Shown: one piece after another, positions 51,555-61,843 of the stretch
How the letters are laid out: each line of letters opens with the position of its first letter
Position numbering within the stretch: the stretch's first letter is position 1
NCBI RefSeq assembly: GCF_902626525.1
Contig: NZ_CACOFR010000004.1
Location: 66,525-130,524 of the forward strand
DNA length: 64,000 nt
Reading direction: 5' to 3'
From: an uncultured Prochlorococcus sp.
GTDB taxonomy: Bacteria > Cyanobacteriota > Cyanobacteriia > PCC-6307 > Cyanobiaceae
Position numbers and translations under genes: made by a program
Notes under the pieces: model-generated
The model's database searches: none
Seen by the model: the letters and a program-made list of their open reading frames with translations, nothing else
What the model was told of the DNA's origin: nothing

Positions 51555-52697
51555 ATGATTACTAATTCAGAAAAAAGATCATTTGGTAAAGGCGCAAAAG
51601 TGAGCTTATTCACATTAGGGTCAATGCGCGCAACTGAAAGTCAAGAAAAAATGTATAGCATTATAAAAAATGCACACTATGTGGGAATCAACCACATAGA
51701 AACAGCACCTACTTATGGTGATGCAGAATCACTTATTGGAAGTTCAATAAAAAAACTTGCAATAGAAGAGAATATATCAGAAAAAGAATGGGTGATCACT
51801 ACAAAAGTTTTACCAAAGGGTAATTTTGAATTTTTAAAAAATAATTTTAAAAATACTCTTAAAAATTTAAATGTTAAGAAAATCAATAATCTTGCAATTC
51901 ATGGGGTTAACTTAAAACAACATCTAAATTGGATCCTAACTGGAGAAGGGGAAAAATTCATATCATGGATACTTGAAAATCAACTAGTTGATCAAGTAGG
52001 TTTTAGTTCACACGGATCTTATTCACTTATCAAAGAGGCAATAAACTGTGATGTGTTTAATTTTTGCAGTCTTCATCTACATTATCTAGATCAATCTAAA
52101 ATTGATTTAGCAGAGCAAGCTTTAAAAAAAGGTATGGGTGTTTTAGCAATTTCCCCTGCTGATAAAGGAGGAAGATTATATTCGCCTAGTGATATTTTGT
52201 TAAAGGCCTCTAAGCCGTTTCATCCGCTGGAATTAGCATATAGATTTTTGTTGGCAAAAGGAATTACAACTTTGTCTTTGGGAGCCACAAAAAAAGAAGA
52301 TTTTGAGTTTGCAAATAAACTTAAGAATTCTCACGAGAAGCTCACAACTCTTGAAAAAAAAGCTCTTAATGAAATTGAGAAAGTAGCTAATGAGAGATTA
52401 AATTCAACAAAATGTGAACAATGCAGATCATGCCTTCCATGCCCAAATGAAATACCAATACCAGAATTACTTCGTTTAAGAAATATATCTATTGGTTATG
52501 GCCAATTAGAATTTTCAAAAGAAAGATACAATTTAATAGGTAAAGCTGGCCACTGGTGGGAAGAAAAAAATTCCTCATTTTGTCAGGAGTGTAATGAATG
52601 TGTTCCTAGATGTCCCAATAAATTAGATATACCAAATTTATTAAAGCAAACCCATAATTTACTAATAGATTCTCCAACTAGAAGATTATGGGATTAA
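51555..52697 (+). CDS. Aldo/keto reductase with C-terminal 4Fe-4S-type Cys clusters
   Basis: AKR fold (LGSMRATESQEKM, HIETAPTYGDAESLIG) plus CEQCRSCLPCP and CQECNECVPRCPNK. Confidence 0.92.
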   Translation: MITNSEKRSFGKGAKVSLFTLGSMRATESQEKMYSIIKNAHYVGINHIETAPTYGDAESLIGSSIKKLAIEENISEKEWVITTKVLPKGNFEFLKNNFKNTLKNLNVKKINNLAIHGVNLKQHLNWILTGEGEKFISWILENQLVDQVGFSSHGSYSLIKEAINCDVFNFCSLHLHYLDQSKIDLAEQALKKGMGVLAISPADKGGRLYSPSDILLKASKPFHPLELAYRFLLAKGITTLSLGATKKEDFEFANKLKNSHEKLTTLEKKALNEIEKVANERLNSTKCEQCRSCLPCPNEIPIPELLRLRNISIGYGQLEFSKERYNLIGKAGHWWEEKNSSFCQECNECVPRCPNKLDIPNLLKQTHNLLIDSPTRRLWD

Positions 52698-53684
52698 AGA
52701 TTCATTCCAAGAATTTTCAAGATTTATCGTTTGTTCATTTGTTAAGAGAGGGAAAGACCAACTATTATTCCAACATTCCTGAGAAGGGACTGATGAAGTA
52801 AATATCTCAGATTTATACTTGCTCTGTGAATAATCACTTTTAAATGGTAGGTACCATCCTTGACTTACTAATTTATCTACTATGGATTTCTTTTCTAAAG
52901 TTTTTATCCATTTAATTAATATTGAATTATTTAAATTTGATCGCGTAAGGAGAAAATGCCACATCAAAGGTACGCCTTGGTTTGGGAAAACTAAAGAAAG
53001 CCTTGGATCTATTTTTAAGTATTTCGAACAGAAGCTATAGGGAACTATGGCAACGCAAGCATCAGAATTAATCAACCAATTGAGCATATTTTTATCATCA
53101 AATAACATTGCTTGACTTTTAAGTTTTTTTAGAGAGTTAGATGAATTTATTTTTTTAGCAATTGACAATACAACCCTAGGACTTTGTGGAAAAATAATTT
53201 TCCCCGTTAATTTTTTAGACAAAAGGAAATCCCAAGAACTTCTAGCTGAATTTATTAATTCTTTATTATTTTTAATCATAATTGTGTAGGGTACAACACC
53301 TATAGGAAATAATTTACTCCTTAGACTTTCCTTAAAACTTCCTAAAAAATCTCTCGATCTATTATCCAACTTTTCGATCAATGGATATTCATTTATTTTT
53401 TCAAATTCCTTAAAATTTAAACTAGTAATCCATCCATCATTTATTAGAGTAAAGTCAGATTTGAAAGTTGTTTTTATATTTTTTTCTGAATGGATACTTT
53501 CAAAATTCATTTTTACCTGTTTCCAATTTTTTGGAATCGTATCTTGAAAAGATTTTGGATAAAAAGATTTTTCAAAAGAAATCCTTACTTTATTAGGAAC
53601 GTTACTACAAGAGTTTAAGAGGAATAAAAGCGAAAGCTTTCCAAAATTTAAAAATTCTCTTCTGGTTAAAAATTTTAGTAGCAT
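52686..53684 (-). CDS. Periplasmic solute-binding-like lipoprotein with Tat-type signal
   Basis: MLLKFLTRREFLNFGKLSLLFLLNSCSN: TRREFLN Tat-like motif and lipobox LLNSC; PotD/spermidine-like body. Confidence 0.65.
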   Translation of the reverse strand: MLLKFLTRREFLNFGKLSLLFLLNSCSNVPNKVRISFEKSFYPKSFQDTIPKNWKQVKMNFESIHSEKNIKTTFKSDFTLINDGWITSLNFKEFEKINEYPLIEKLDNRSRDFLGSFKESLRSKLFPIGVVPYTIMIKNNKELINSARSSWDFLLSKKLTGKIIFPQSPRVVLSIAKKINSSNSLKKLKSQAMLFDDKNMLNWLINSDACVAIVPYSFCSKYLKIDPRLSLVFPNQGVPLMWHFLLTRSNLNNSILIKWIKTLEKKSIVDKLVSQGWYLPFKSDYSQSKYKSEIFTSSVPSQECWNNSWSFPLLTNEQTINLENSWNESLIP

Positions 53685-53696
53685 TTAGTAATCCTT

Positions 53697-54842
53697 CTAT
53701 AAAGAAATTTGACCATGATGCTTCATTATTTCTAGATTTTGTTGACACAATGAAACTATTTCTTTATTTTTAAATCCATTTAGGAAAGCAAGCATTGATA
53801 TACCACCAGCACCTACACCTTCTTTTACATGTCCTAATTCATAATCCTTCAATTCATTAATTTTTGATGATTTAAAATTTAACGGGCTTGCTAAACCCAA
53901 TAAGTTGACTTCATATTTTTCATTTATTAGATTTAATAAATTATTTAAAGAATTATCTTTTACTAGCCACCCAGTTGTGGCAATAAAAACATTCTTTATG
54001 AAATCATCTTTATTTTTTAAATCTAAGAATTCTAGTACCAGTACAATCAAAGCCAACATTTGACTCCCACCAGACAATATGACAGGTTTTTTTGCTAAAC
54101 ATGCTCCGATCAACATCCCCATTGAGAAGGCTTGGAAAGGATCTCCCACTGATGCGACAACATCAAAAGAATCAAAGCCAGTCTTGAGATCTGCATTCAA
54201 AAGACCTCTTTGAACTACTTTTCTTTTCAGTTCTCTTGGAGCTTTAAATAGACTACTACCTACTAAATTAGACACCTCTAAACTAAAAGCTTCCATTACT
54301 GCCTGAGCAGTTGTCGTGCCCCCTGGTACAGATTCCGAAATTAAAACAGGTTGTTTTGAAGATTTTCCTATAGTAAGACCTTTATGATATAGATTTAAAA
54401 CTCTCTCTTTAGACATTGATTTACCAGTACTAATGCAATTTGAAGGTCCCAAATCCCTATCTTCTATAACTAAATGATTAAAGTAAGGTTTTTCTCCTAT
54501 CCCCAAAGGCACAACAACTGGAATAATATCTATAAGCCTTGCACAAACATAACTTATTAGGGCAGGAGTTACTCCTGCATTGAGAAGAGGTAATTTATAT
54601 TTATGATCTTTTGATGCACCATTAAGCAAGAATTCTGCATCTGCTAATGCAGTTTTTCTTCTAGAATTAGCATTAATACCTGCTGCAGAAATACCTGAAA
54701 TTTGAGATGTATTAGTTCCTGCAATTACAAGAAATATTTTGAAATTTTTTATATTTTGTATAAGAATTTCTATTCTTTTTAGATTTGTTTTTTTTGTTGA
54801 TTTACTACCAAAAAAATTCAAATTCAAATCTTCACTATTCAT
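53697..54842 (-). CDS. CobT-like nicotinate-nucleotide phosphoribosyltransferase family protein (TIGR00303-type)
   Basis: AGTNTSQISGISAAGINANSRRKTALADAEFL, ESVPGGTTTAQAVMEAF, ILSGGSQMLALIVL, EGVGAGGISMLAFLNG. Confidence 0.85.
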   Translation of the reverse strand: MNSEDLNLNFFGSKSTKKTNLKRIEILIQNIKNFKIFLVIAGTNTSQISGISAAGINANSRRKTALADAEFLLNGASKDHKYKLPLLNAGVTPALISYVCARLIDIIPVVVPLGIGEKPYFNHLVIEDRDLGPSNCISTGKSMSKERVLNLYHKGLTIGKSSKQPVLISESVPGGTTTAQAVMEAFSLEVSNLVGSSLFKAPRELKRKVVQRGLLNADLKTGFDSFDVVASVGDPFQAFSMGMLIGACLAKKPVILSGGSQMLALIVLVLEFLDLKNKDDFIKNVFIATTGWLVKDNSLNNLLNLINEKYEVNLLGLASPLNFKSSKINELKDYELGHVKEGVGAGGISMLAFLNGFKNKEIVSLCQQNLEIMKHHGQISL

Positions 54843-54857
54843 TGCTTACTAATATTT

Positions 54858-55499
54858 TTATATATTATTTAAATCAACTAAACTATTTAATAATCTTGGA
54901 GGATCGGGGATATTTAATTTAAATCTTGGGAAAAGAGAATAGGCTACTATATGGACAGTTAATACATACACTATTTCTTGAAAAATTATCAATAAAATTG
55001 CACCTAATTGAATACTCAAAATTGAAGGAAATAAAGGTAAGTTAAATAATTCAATAAACTTTTCTATAAAACTATAACTTGCTCTAGTAATTAAGACCCA
55101 AAGGTTATCACCCACCAAAGTAGACAATGCTATTACTCTAAGGAAGAACCCAATGGTTCCAATAATAACTCCTCCTGTTAAACTTAACCTCCAACTCTTT
55201 TTTTTAAACCAACACCAGCCTAACCAAAAAGCTAAAATTCCATAAGGGAATAAGAATAAGGCTCCTCTAATAGGACCCATTATTATAAAAAGAAGTAGAA
55301 ATTGTATCAATAGTCCTTCTAATGCAATTTTAGTTCCTCTTCTTAAATGCAAAAGGATAATTGGGAGAGGTAAAATCAACCTTAATAAAGCCCCCCCAAT
55401 TGGCAAGTAATATAAAGCAACCCACAATAAGGACGAAAGAGATGCCAAATATGAGGTCTCAACAATATTTAATGCTTCGGTTTTTGTTGTTATTTTCAT
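54858..55499 (-). CDS. DUF2232-family membrane protein
   Basis: Multi-TM; ETSYLASLSSLLWVALYYLPIGGALLRLILPLPIILLHLRRG. Family name from memory. Confidence 0.75.
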   Translation of the reverse strand: MKITTKTEALNIVETSYLASLSSLLWVALYYLPIGGALLRLILPLPIILLHLRRGTKIALEGLLIQFLLLFIIMGPIRGALFLFPYGILAFWLGWCWFKKKSWRLSLTGGVIIGTIGFFLRVIALSTLVGDNLWVLITRASYSFIEKFIELFNLPLFPSILSIQLGAILLIIFQEIVYVLTVHIVAYSLFPRFKLNIPDPPRLLNSLVDLNNI

Positions 55500-55519
55500 A
55501 TTTTTATAAATATTTTTAA

Positions 55520-56002
55520 TTAATTTTTATTCATACTTTTATTTTTTGATTCTAAAAAACGTTCAATCTTTTCTATTTCAAAATTTACATCAGAATTCCT
55601 TAATATGGTACTAAACTCTTCAGTAGGATCTTTGGGATCAACCTCCTTTAAAATTAAAATTATTTTATAAGATTGAAGTTCAATTTTTCTTTTCTTTCCA
55701 GAATTACTAATTTTGTCATATTTTTGTTTTTGTATTTTGTCTAAATTTATTTCTTTTTTGTTTTCTAAAGATTTTGACTTTTCTAAATTGTTTCTTTTTT
55801 CATAATTTTTAAGATTAATTTCTTCATCTTTTTGTAAAACAGTTGTTTTATTTTTCAGATTCTCTTGCGAATCTTTATCTTGGCTTATTTTTTCTAAGTC
55901 ATTAAAACTACTTTTAAGAAAATTTCCAATTCTCCCACCAGAACATGATTGTAATAAAATTAAAAAAATTAATAAAAAAAATTCTTTTTTTTTTATGATC
56001 AT
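55520..56002 (-). CDS. Lysine-rich putative lipoprotein
   Basis: MIIKKKEFFLLIFLILLQSCSGG lipobox; low-complexity K/N/E-rich body. Confidence 0.65.
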   Translation of the reverse strand: MIIKKKEFFLLIFLILLQSCSGGRIGNFLKSSFNDLEKISQDKDSQENLKNKTTVLQKDEEINLKNYEKRNNLEKSKSLENKKEINLDKIQKQKYDKISNSGKKRKIELQSYKIILILKEVDPKDPTEEFSTILRNSDVNFEIEKIERFLESKNKSMNKN

Positions 56003-56010
56003 ATCTTTAT

Positions 56011-58617
56011 TTAACTTTTCTTTTTTCTTATAGTTTTTGTTTTTCTTATTTTTGTTTTTCTTGATAAAGATATATTTTTATCTTTTACTTTCTCTTCAAG
56101 AAGTACTATTGCATCATCTATTGAGAATTTTTCTAAATCAGTATCTTTGGCAAGCGAAACATTAGTTTTGCCACATTTGATATATACTCCGTATCTTCCA
56201 TTTAATATTTGAATTTTTTCTTTAAATTCTTTTGGTTTTCCAAAGTCTTTAAGTACTTCTTGACCACCTCTACCCATTTTTGGCATCGCAAGTATTTCCA
56301 ATGCTCGTTTGAGGTCAACTGTAAAAACATCATCATCTTTTTTTAATGATCTATTTTCAGACTCATTTTCATTTTTAATCCATTTAATATAAGGTCCAAA
56401 TCGTCCTCTATCAGCCTCAACGAAACCACCTTGAGGATGAACTCCAAGCAATTTTGGCAAGCTTAAAAGTTCAAGAGCCGCATCTAAAGTTAAATCATCA
56501 GTTTTCAAGTCTTTAGGTAATGAAGCTCTTCTTGGTTTCCCTTTATCATTATCATTGCTACCTAATTGAACATAAGGACCATAAGGACCGAAACGTAAAA
56601 AAACTTTTTCCCCAGTTTTTGGATCAGTTCCAAGATCAGATGGACCACTTAATATTTGATCAACTTTCTTTTTGTCTAAATCTCCAGGTGTAATATCCAT
56701 TGGGAGATTGCCTTTCGTCTGAATTTCATTTCCAGATTCATCAATTTTTATACCTTCTAACCAAGGCCCGTTAGAGCCTATTCTGACTATGCAAGGGAGA
56801 TCTTCAAAGTCAACTTGTCTATAAGCTTTACCGTCAATATCACCCTCTGTTTTCTGTACTTTTACCTCAAGACCATTTTTACCTTTATAAAAAGTCTCAA
56901 GGTATGGCAACCATTCAAGATTACCTGAGGATATTTCATCTAATGAAGATTCCATTTTTGCAGTAAAGGTAGTATCAACTAGATCAGCAAAATATTCTTC
57001 TAATAAAGCTGTAACAGCAAAAGCTGTAAATGTTGGAGCCAATGTATTGGAAGATATATTTGCATAACCTCTATCGACGATTGTCCCAATAATACTTGCA
57101 TAAGTAGAAGGTCTTCCAATTCCTTCATTTTCAAGGACTTTAACTAATGCCGCCTCTGTATATCTTGCGGGTGGTTTAGTTTCATGATAAGTAGATTCCG
57201 CATTATTAACTTCAAGACAAGTCCCTATTTTTAAGTTTGGAAGAATTATTTCTTGTTGTTCAAGAGATAAACTCGGGTCATCACTACCCTCAACATAAGC
57301 TCTAAAGAATCCTGCGAAATCAATACTTTTACCGCTCGACTTGAATACTCCCTCACCAACACTAATTTCAGCATTGATTGTTGTTATCCTAGCCTCTGCC
57401 ATTTGACTAGCAACAGTTCTTTTCCAAATTAAATCATAAAGATTTAAATCTCTACCTGTTAAGTTTGTTTCTTTTGGAGTTTTAAAAATCTCACCTGCTG
57501 GCCTAATAGCTTCATGTGCTTCTTGAGCGTTCCTTGCATTTGAATTAAATTGCCTCGGTGAGTCAGATAGATACTCTTGCCCATATTTAGAGCTTACACA
57601 TTCTCTAGCTGCTCTTATAGCTTGCTCAGAAAGATGAACTGAATCAGTTCTCATGTATGTTATGAAACCTCTCTCATATAAACCTTGTGCAGATCTCATG
57701 GTTTCTCTTGCAGATAAGCGAAGTTTCCTGTTAGCTTCTTGCTGCAGAGTGCTCGTTGTAAATGGAGGTACAGGCTTTCTGACAGAAGGTTTTTTTTCGA
57801 TTTTTGAAACCAACCAATCATCCGAAGAAAAAGCTTTCAACAAATCATTTGCCTTTTCTTCACCAATTACCAAAGATTTATTTCCTTGTTTTAAATCACC
57901 AGTCTGTTCATCAAAATCGGAACCATTAGAAATTCTTTGTCCGTTTAAACTAAATAATTTAGTGTCGAAAGTAATATTATCTTTAACTAAAGAAGCTTTA
58001 ATCCCCCAGTAAAAACCCTTTTTAAAAGATCTTCTTTCTCGCTCTCTTTTTACAAGCAGTCTTACAGTTACTGATTGAACACGACCAGCAGATAATCGGG
58101 GAGCCACTTTCTTCCAAAGTAATGGAGATAATTCATATCCAAAAAGTCTGTCCAAGATTCTTCTCGTTTCTTGCGCTTGAACAAGTTCCATATCAATTTC
58201 TCTAGTTTGATCTAAAGCTTTATTTATGGCTTTTTTTGTAATTTCGTGAAAAACCATTCTTTTTGTTGGTATCTTCGGCTTGAGTATTTGGAGAAGGTGC
58301 CAGCTAATACTCTCGCCCTCTCTATCTTCATCAGTTGCTAATAATAGTTGGGTTGCGCCTTTTAATGCATTTTTCAAATCTTTAACAACCTTTTTCTTGT
58401 CTTTTGGAACTATATAAAGTGGTTCAAAATCCTCTGTTGTATTAACTCCTATCCTTGACCATTTTTCTTTTTTTACTGCAGCAGGGATTTCAGCTGCACC
58501 TTTTGGAAGATCTCTTACGTGTCCCATTGAAGCAAGAACTTCATAGTTAGAAGGCAAAAACTTTCTTATAGTTTTTGCTTTAGTGGGACTTTCAACAATA
58601 ACAAGTGTGTGATCCAA
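56011..58617 (-). CDS. topA: DNA topoisomerase I
   Basis: LVIVESPTKAKTIRKFL, LATDEDREGESISWHL, ITYMRTDSVHLSEQA, C-terminal FGPYGPYVQLG/GRFGPYIKW repeats. Confidence 0.97.
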   Translation of the reverse strand: MDHTLVIVESPTKAKTIRKFLPSNYEVLASMGHVRDLPKGAAEIPAAVKKEKWSRIGVNTTEDFEPLYIVPKDKKKVVKDLKNALKGATQLLLATDEDREGESISWHLLQILKPKIPTKRMVFHEITKKAINKALDQTREIDMELVQAQETRRILDRLFGYELSPLLWKKVAPRLSAGRVQSVTVRLLVKRERERRSFKKGFYWGIKASLVKDNITFDTKLFSLNGQRISNGSDFDEQTGDLKQGNKSLVIGEEKANDLLKAFSSDDWLVSKIEKKPSVRKPVPPFTTSTLQQEANRKLRLSARETMRSAQGLYERGFITYMRTDSVHLSEQAIRAARECVSSKYGQEYLSDSPRQFNSNARNAQEAHEAIRPAGEIFKTPKETNLTGRDLNLYDLIWKRTVASQMAEARITTINAEISVGEGVFKSSGKSIDFAGFFRAYVEGSDDPSLSLEQQEIILPNLKIGTCLEVNNAESTYHETKPPARYTEAALVKVLENEGIGRPSTYASIIGTIVDRGYANISSNTLAPTFTAFAVTALLEEYFADLVDTTFTAKMESSLDEISSGNLEWLPYLETFYKGKNGLEVKVQKTEGDIDGKAYRQVDFEDLPCIVRIGSNGPWLEGIKIDESGNEIQTKGNLPMDITPGDLDKKKVDQILSGPSDLGTDPKTGEKVFLRFGPYGPYVQLGSNDNDKGKPRRASLPKDLKTDDLTLDAALELLSLPKLLGVHPQGGFVEADRGRFGPYIKWIKNENESENRSLKKDDDVFTVDLKRALEILAMPKMGRGGQEVLKDFGKPKEFKEKIQILNGRYGVYIKCGKTNVSLAKDTDLEKFSIDDAIVLLEEKVKDKNISLSRKTKIRKTKTIRKKKS

Positions 58618-58790
58618 GGTTTATTTCAAAATTGATGTTTTTGTTCAGTTAGGACATATTATGATTATTTGAAGTTTATTCAAGTAATTTCAACTGAAAT
58701 TCCAAAAATCATACCTACAAATTATAATCAAATTAAGATTAACTCTTTCATCCTCACAATCAAACATTTAATTTAATCCAATTTAATAAA

Positions 58791-60311
58791 GTGCCCAACG
58801 AAATCTTTACAATTAATTTAAATGCGCAAGCTATTATTCCGGAAGCTTTTATATTACTAGGTATCGTTGGGACTCTCCTTGTAGATTTAGCAGGCGAAAA
58901 AACTGCATCAAAGTGGGCACCAATAATTTGCTATTTATCAATTGGCAGTTCTCTTTTTAGTTTGGCTTTACAATGGAGTAATCCTGTAAATAGCGCGTTT
59001 CTTGGTTCCTTTAATTCAGATAATTTAGCAATCGCATTTAGAGCCATAATATCTTTATCAACTTTGGTCTCTTTACTAATAAGTTGGCGTTATACAGAAC
59101 AAAGTGGTAGCCCTATTGGCGAATTCGCAGCGATAGTTCTTTCGGCAACTCTAGGAGCAATGCTTTTGTGTGGATCTACTGACCTAATTAGTGTATTTAT
59201 ATCTCTTGAGACTTTATCGGTAGCAAGCTACTTACTCTCTGGTTATCTCAAGAGAGATCCTAGAAGTTCTGAAGCAGCTTTAAAATATCTTCTAGTTGGC
59301 TCAGCCGCTGCTGCCGTTTATTTGTATGGCTCCTCTTTTCTTTATGGATTAAGTGGTTCAACAAACTTAGCAACAATTGGTTCCGAGATTATCAGTAAGC
59401 CGTCATTCATTACTTCTCTAGCTCTTGTATTTGTCTTATCAACTGTTGCATTTAAAATCGCTGCAGTTCCGTTTCATCAATGGACGCCGGATGTGTATGA
59501 GGGATCACCAACGCCTGTAGTAGCTTTTTTATCTGTTGGGTCGAAGACAGCAGGATTTGCATTTGCAATAAGAATATTGAGCACTACTTTTTCTTCTTTC
59601 GATGAAGAATGGAAACTGTTATTTACAATTTTAGCCATATTGAGCATGGCCCTAGGGAATGTTGTTGCCCTTGCTCAAACCTCAATGAAAAGGATGCTAG
59701 CTTACAGTTCTATTGGGCAAGCAGGATTTGTAATGATTGGAATAGTATCTGGGACTCAAGATGGTTTATCAGCTGCTGTTTTATATTTAGCTGCATATTT
59801 ATTTATGAATTTGGGTGCGTTTTCATGTGTAATACTTTTCTCACTAAGAACTGGTTCTGACAGAATTATTGATTACTCAGGGCTTTACCAAAAGGATCCT
59901 CTAATTACATTAGGCTTAAGCCTTTGTCTTCTTTCTCTTGGGGGTTTACCTCCAATGTTAGGATTTTTTGGGAAGATATATTTATTCTTTGCAGGATGGG
60001 CTAATCATCAATATTTATTAGTAATTGTTGGATTAGTAACTTCAGTTATATCTATTTATTACTACATTTCAGTGATAAAAATGATGGTAGTAAAAGAACC
60101 ACAGGAAGCTTCTGAAATAGTTAAATCATATCCTGAAATAAATTGGAGCATTGTTGGATTACCTCCCTTAAGAATTGCACTTTATACTTGTATAGCGGTT
60201 ACAGCTCTCGGGGGGATCCTTTCTAACCCTCTTTTTAAATTAGCTAATACAGCAGTTTCAGAAACTCCTTTTTTGCAAGAAGTAATTGCCATAACAAACA
60301 ATATTTCATAG
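58791..60311 (+). CDS. ndhB: NAD(P)H-quinone oxidoreductase subunit 2
   Basis: [80 protein letters not shown] start. Confidence 0.97.
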   Translation: MPNEIFTINLNAQAIIPEAFILLGIVGTLLVDLAGEKTASKWAPIICYLSIGSSLFSLALQWSNPVNSAFLGSFNSDNLAIAFRAIISLSTLVSLLISWRYTEQSGSPIGEFAAIVLSATLGAMLLCGSTDLISVFISLETLSVASYLLSGYLKRDPRSSEAALKYLLVGSAAAAVYLYGSSFLYGLSGSTNLATIGSEIISKPSFITSLALVFVLSTVAFKIAAVPFHQWTPDVYEGSPTPVVAFLSVGSKTAGFAFAIRILSTTFSSFDEEWKLLFTILAILSMALGNVVALAQTSMKRMLAYSSIGQAGFVMIGIVSGTQDGLSAAVLYLAAYLFMNLGAFSCVILFSLRTGSDRIIDYSGLYQKDPLITLGLSLCLLSLGGLPPMLGFFGKIYLFFAGWANHQYLLVIVGLVTSVISIYYYISVIKMMVVKEPQEASEIVKSYPEINWSIVGLPPLRIALYTCIAVTALGGILSNPLFKLANTAVSETPFLQEVIAITNNIS

Positions 60312-60329
60312 GATAATTTTTTTCAATAA

Positions 60330-61022
60330 ATGTCTAAGAGAGTAGCAAGTTTAGAGAGAATATCAAAGACATATGGGAAAGATGATCTTACTGTTAAAGC
60401 CTTAGATAGCATAAACTTAGAAATTTATAAAGGTGACTATTTAGCTGTAATGGGAGCAAGTGGCTCGGGTAAAAGTACCGCTATGAATATTATTGGATGT
60501 CTAGATAGACCATCTGAAGGTATTTATAAATTAAATGGTATCCCCATTGAGAATTTATCTGATGATGAGCTAGCGGAAATACGTAACCAAAAATTAGGCT
60601 TTGTTTTTCAGCAATTTCATTTACTTTCAGACGCAACAGCACTTGAAAACGTAATTTTACCTATGATTTATGCTGGCATTGAACCTGAGCAAAGATTAGT
60701 ACGAGGTAAGAATGCCTTAGAAAAAGTTGGTCTTTCTGAAAGAATGAATAATCGCCCTAACCAATTATCGGGAGGTCAACAACAACGAGTTGCTATTGCT
60801 AGGGCTATCATCAATAATCCTGCAATACTATTGGCAGACGAACCCACTGGTGCACTTGATTCAAAAACAACTGAAGATGTTCTAGATCTTTTTGATAAAC
60901 TACACGAATCAGGAATAACAATAGTTTTAGTTACTCACGAAGATGAAGTCGCAAATCGTGCAAAAAAAATAGCTAAATTTAAAGATGGCAGAATAGTTGA
61001 ATTAAAAGTTAATCAGGTTTAG
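60330..61022 (+). CDS. ABC transporter ATP-binding protein (LolD/MacB/DevA type)
   Basis: VMGASGSGKSTAMNIIGCLDRPSEG, LSGGQQQRVAIARAIINNPAILLADEPTGALDS. Confidence 0.94.
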   Translation: MSKRVASLERISKTYGKDDLTVKALDSINLEIYKGDYLAVMGASGSGKSTAMNIIGCLDRPSEGIYKLNGIPIENLSDDELAEIRNQKLGFVFQQFHLLSDATALENVILPMIYAGIEPEQRLVRGKNALEKVGLSERMNNRPNQLSGGQQQRVAIARAIINNPAILLADEPTGALDSKTTEDVLDLFDKLHESGITIVLVTHEDEVANRAKKIAKFKDGRIVELKVNQV

Positions 61023-61768
61023 AACCTGCTTAATATTCGCTCTTGTGTTTTGTTGTGAATTCTTAAATTTCCATTACAGTCGATATCTTTTATTTTCCAT
61101 ATATGAGGACAATAACCATTAGGCAAAAATTTTTTTGTTAGGAATTTATTTGCCGATTCGATCACATATTCTTTTTTGTTATTACATTCAATTGAATCTT
61201 GAAACGCTTTGAGAACTTTTGCTGTCCAATAATACTGATTAATATTTTTTGTTTTTAGTATTTTTGATAATGAAATGCCTTCTGAAGGAGTTTTGTTTAA
61301 AACATTCATTCCAAGACCTATTCTTACATAGATAATTTCCTCACCTCTTGTTATCACCCTTGGCAAAAATCCAATCAACTTTTTCGAATCAACAAAAATA
61401 TCATTTGGCCATTTCAAAAAAACATTTATATTTTCCTGCCTAAACATTTCACATAATTTAATTCCGATGGACAAGCTAAATATTTGACTAGTAAATTTTC
61501 TTGAAAATATTGGATAAGCTGCGCTCAACCAAATCCCTCCTTTTGGGGAAACCCAAGTTTTTGAGTTTTGACCAAAACCTGAAAACTGTTCTCTTGCAAC
61601 TATCGCTACTGGCTGGTTTCTTTTTATTTCAGAATATCTAAGCCAATTTGAAAGCTCATTTTCAGTACTTTTACATTTTATTTTGTACTTAATTCTCCAA
61701 CTTGGATTTTGACTCTGAATTTTTTTTAAATAAAAAAATGTTTTAGCTGCAGATCCGATAACTTTCAC
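61019..61768 (-). CDS. birA: Biotin-[acetyl-CoA-carboxylase] ligase
   Basis: IVAREQFSGFGQNSKTWVSPKGGIWLSAAYP, LKWPNDIFVDSKKLIGFL, RIGLGMNVLN. Confidence 0.92.
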   Translation of the reverse strand: MKVIGSAAKTFFYLKKIQSQNPSWRIKYKIKCKSTENELSNWLRYSEIKRNQPVAIVAREQFSGFGQNSKTWVSPKGGIWLSAAYPIFSRKFTSQIFSLSIGIKLCEMFRQENINVFLKWPNDIFVDSKKLIGFLPRVITRGEEIIYVRIGLGMNVLNKTPSEGISLSKILKTKNINQYYWTAKVLKAFQDSIECNNKKEYVIESANKFLTKKFLPNGYCPHIWKIKDIDCNGNLRIHNKTQERILSRF

Positions 61769-61843
61769 AAATTTTTTATTAAAACAACAAGCATCTTTTT
61801 TAAGATTAGTTTAACTTTAGTCTTAAGAAGTAAATTTCACAAA

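Noticed and set aside
58748-58759. CATCCTCACAAT upstream of ndhB as a second Yfr1-like core
   Set aside because: Core mismatches (CACAA not CACAC) and no following hairpin plus T-run.
59609-59860. 83-aa Cys-rich ORF inside ndhB
   Set aside because: Out-of-frame within ndhB; apparent cysteines come from Leu/Val codon shifts.
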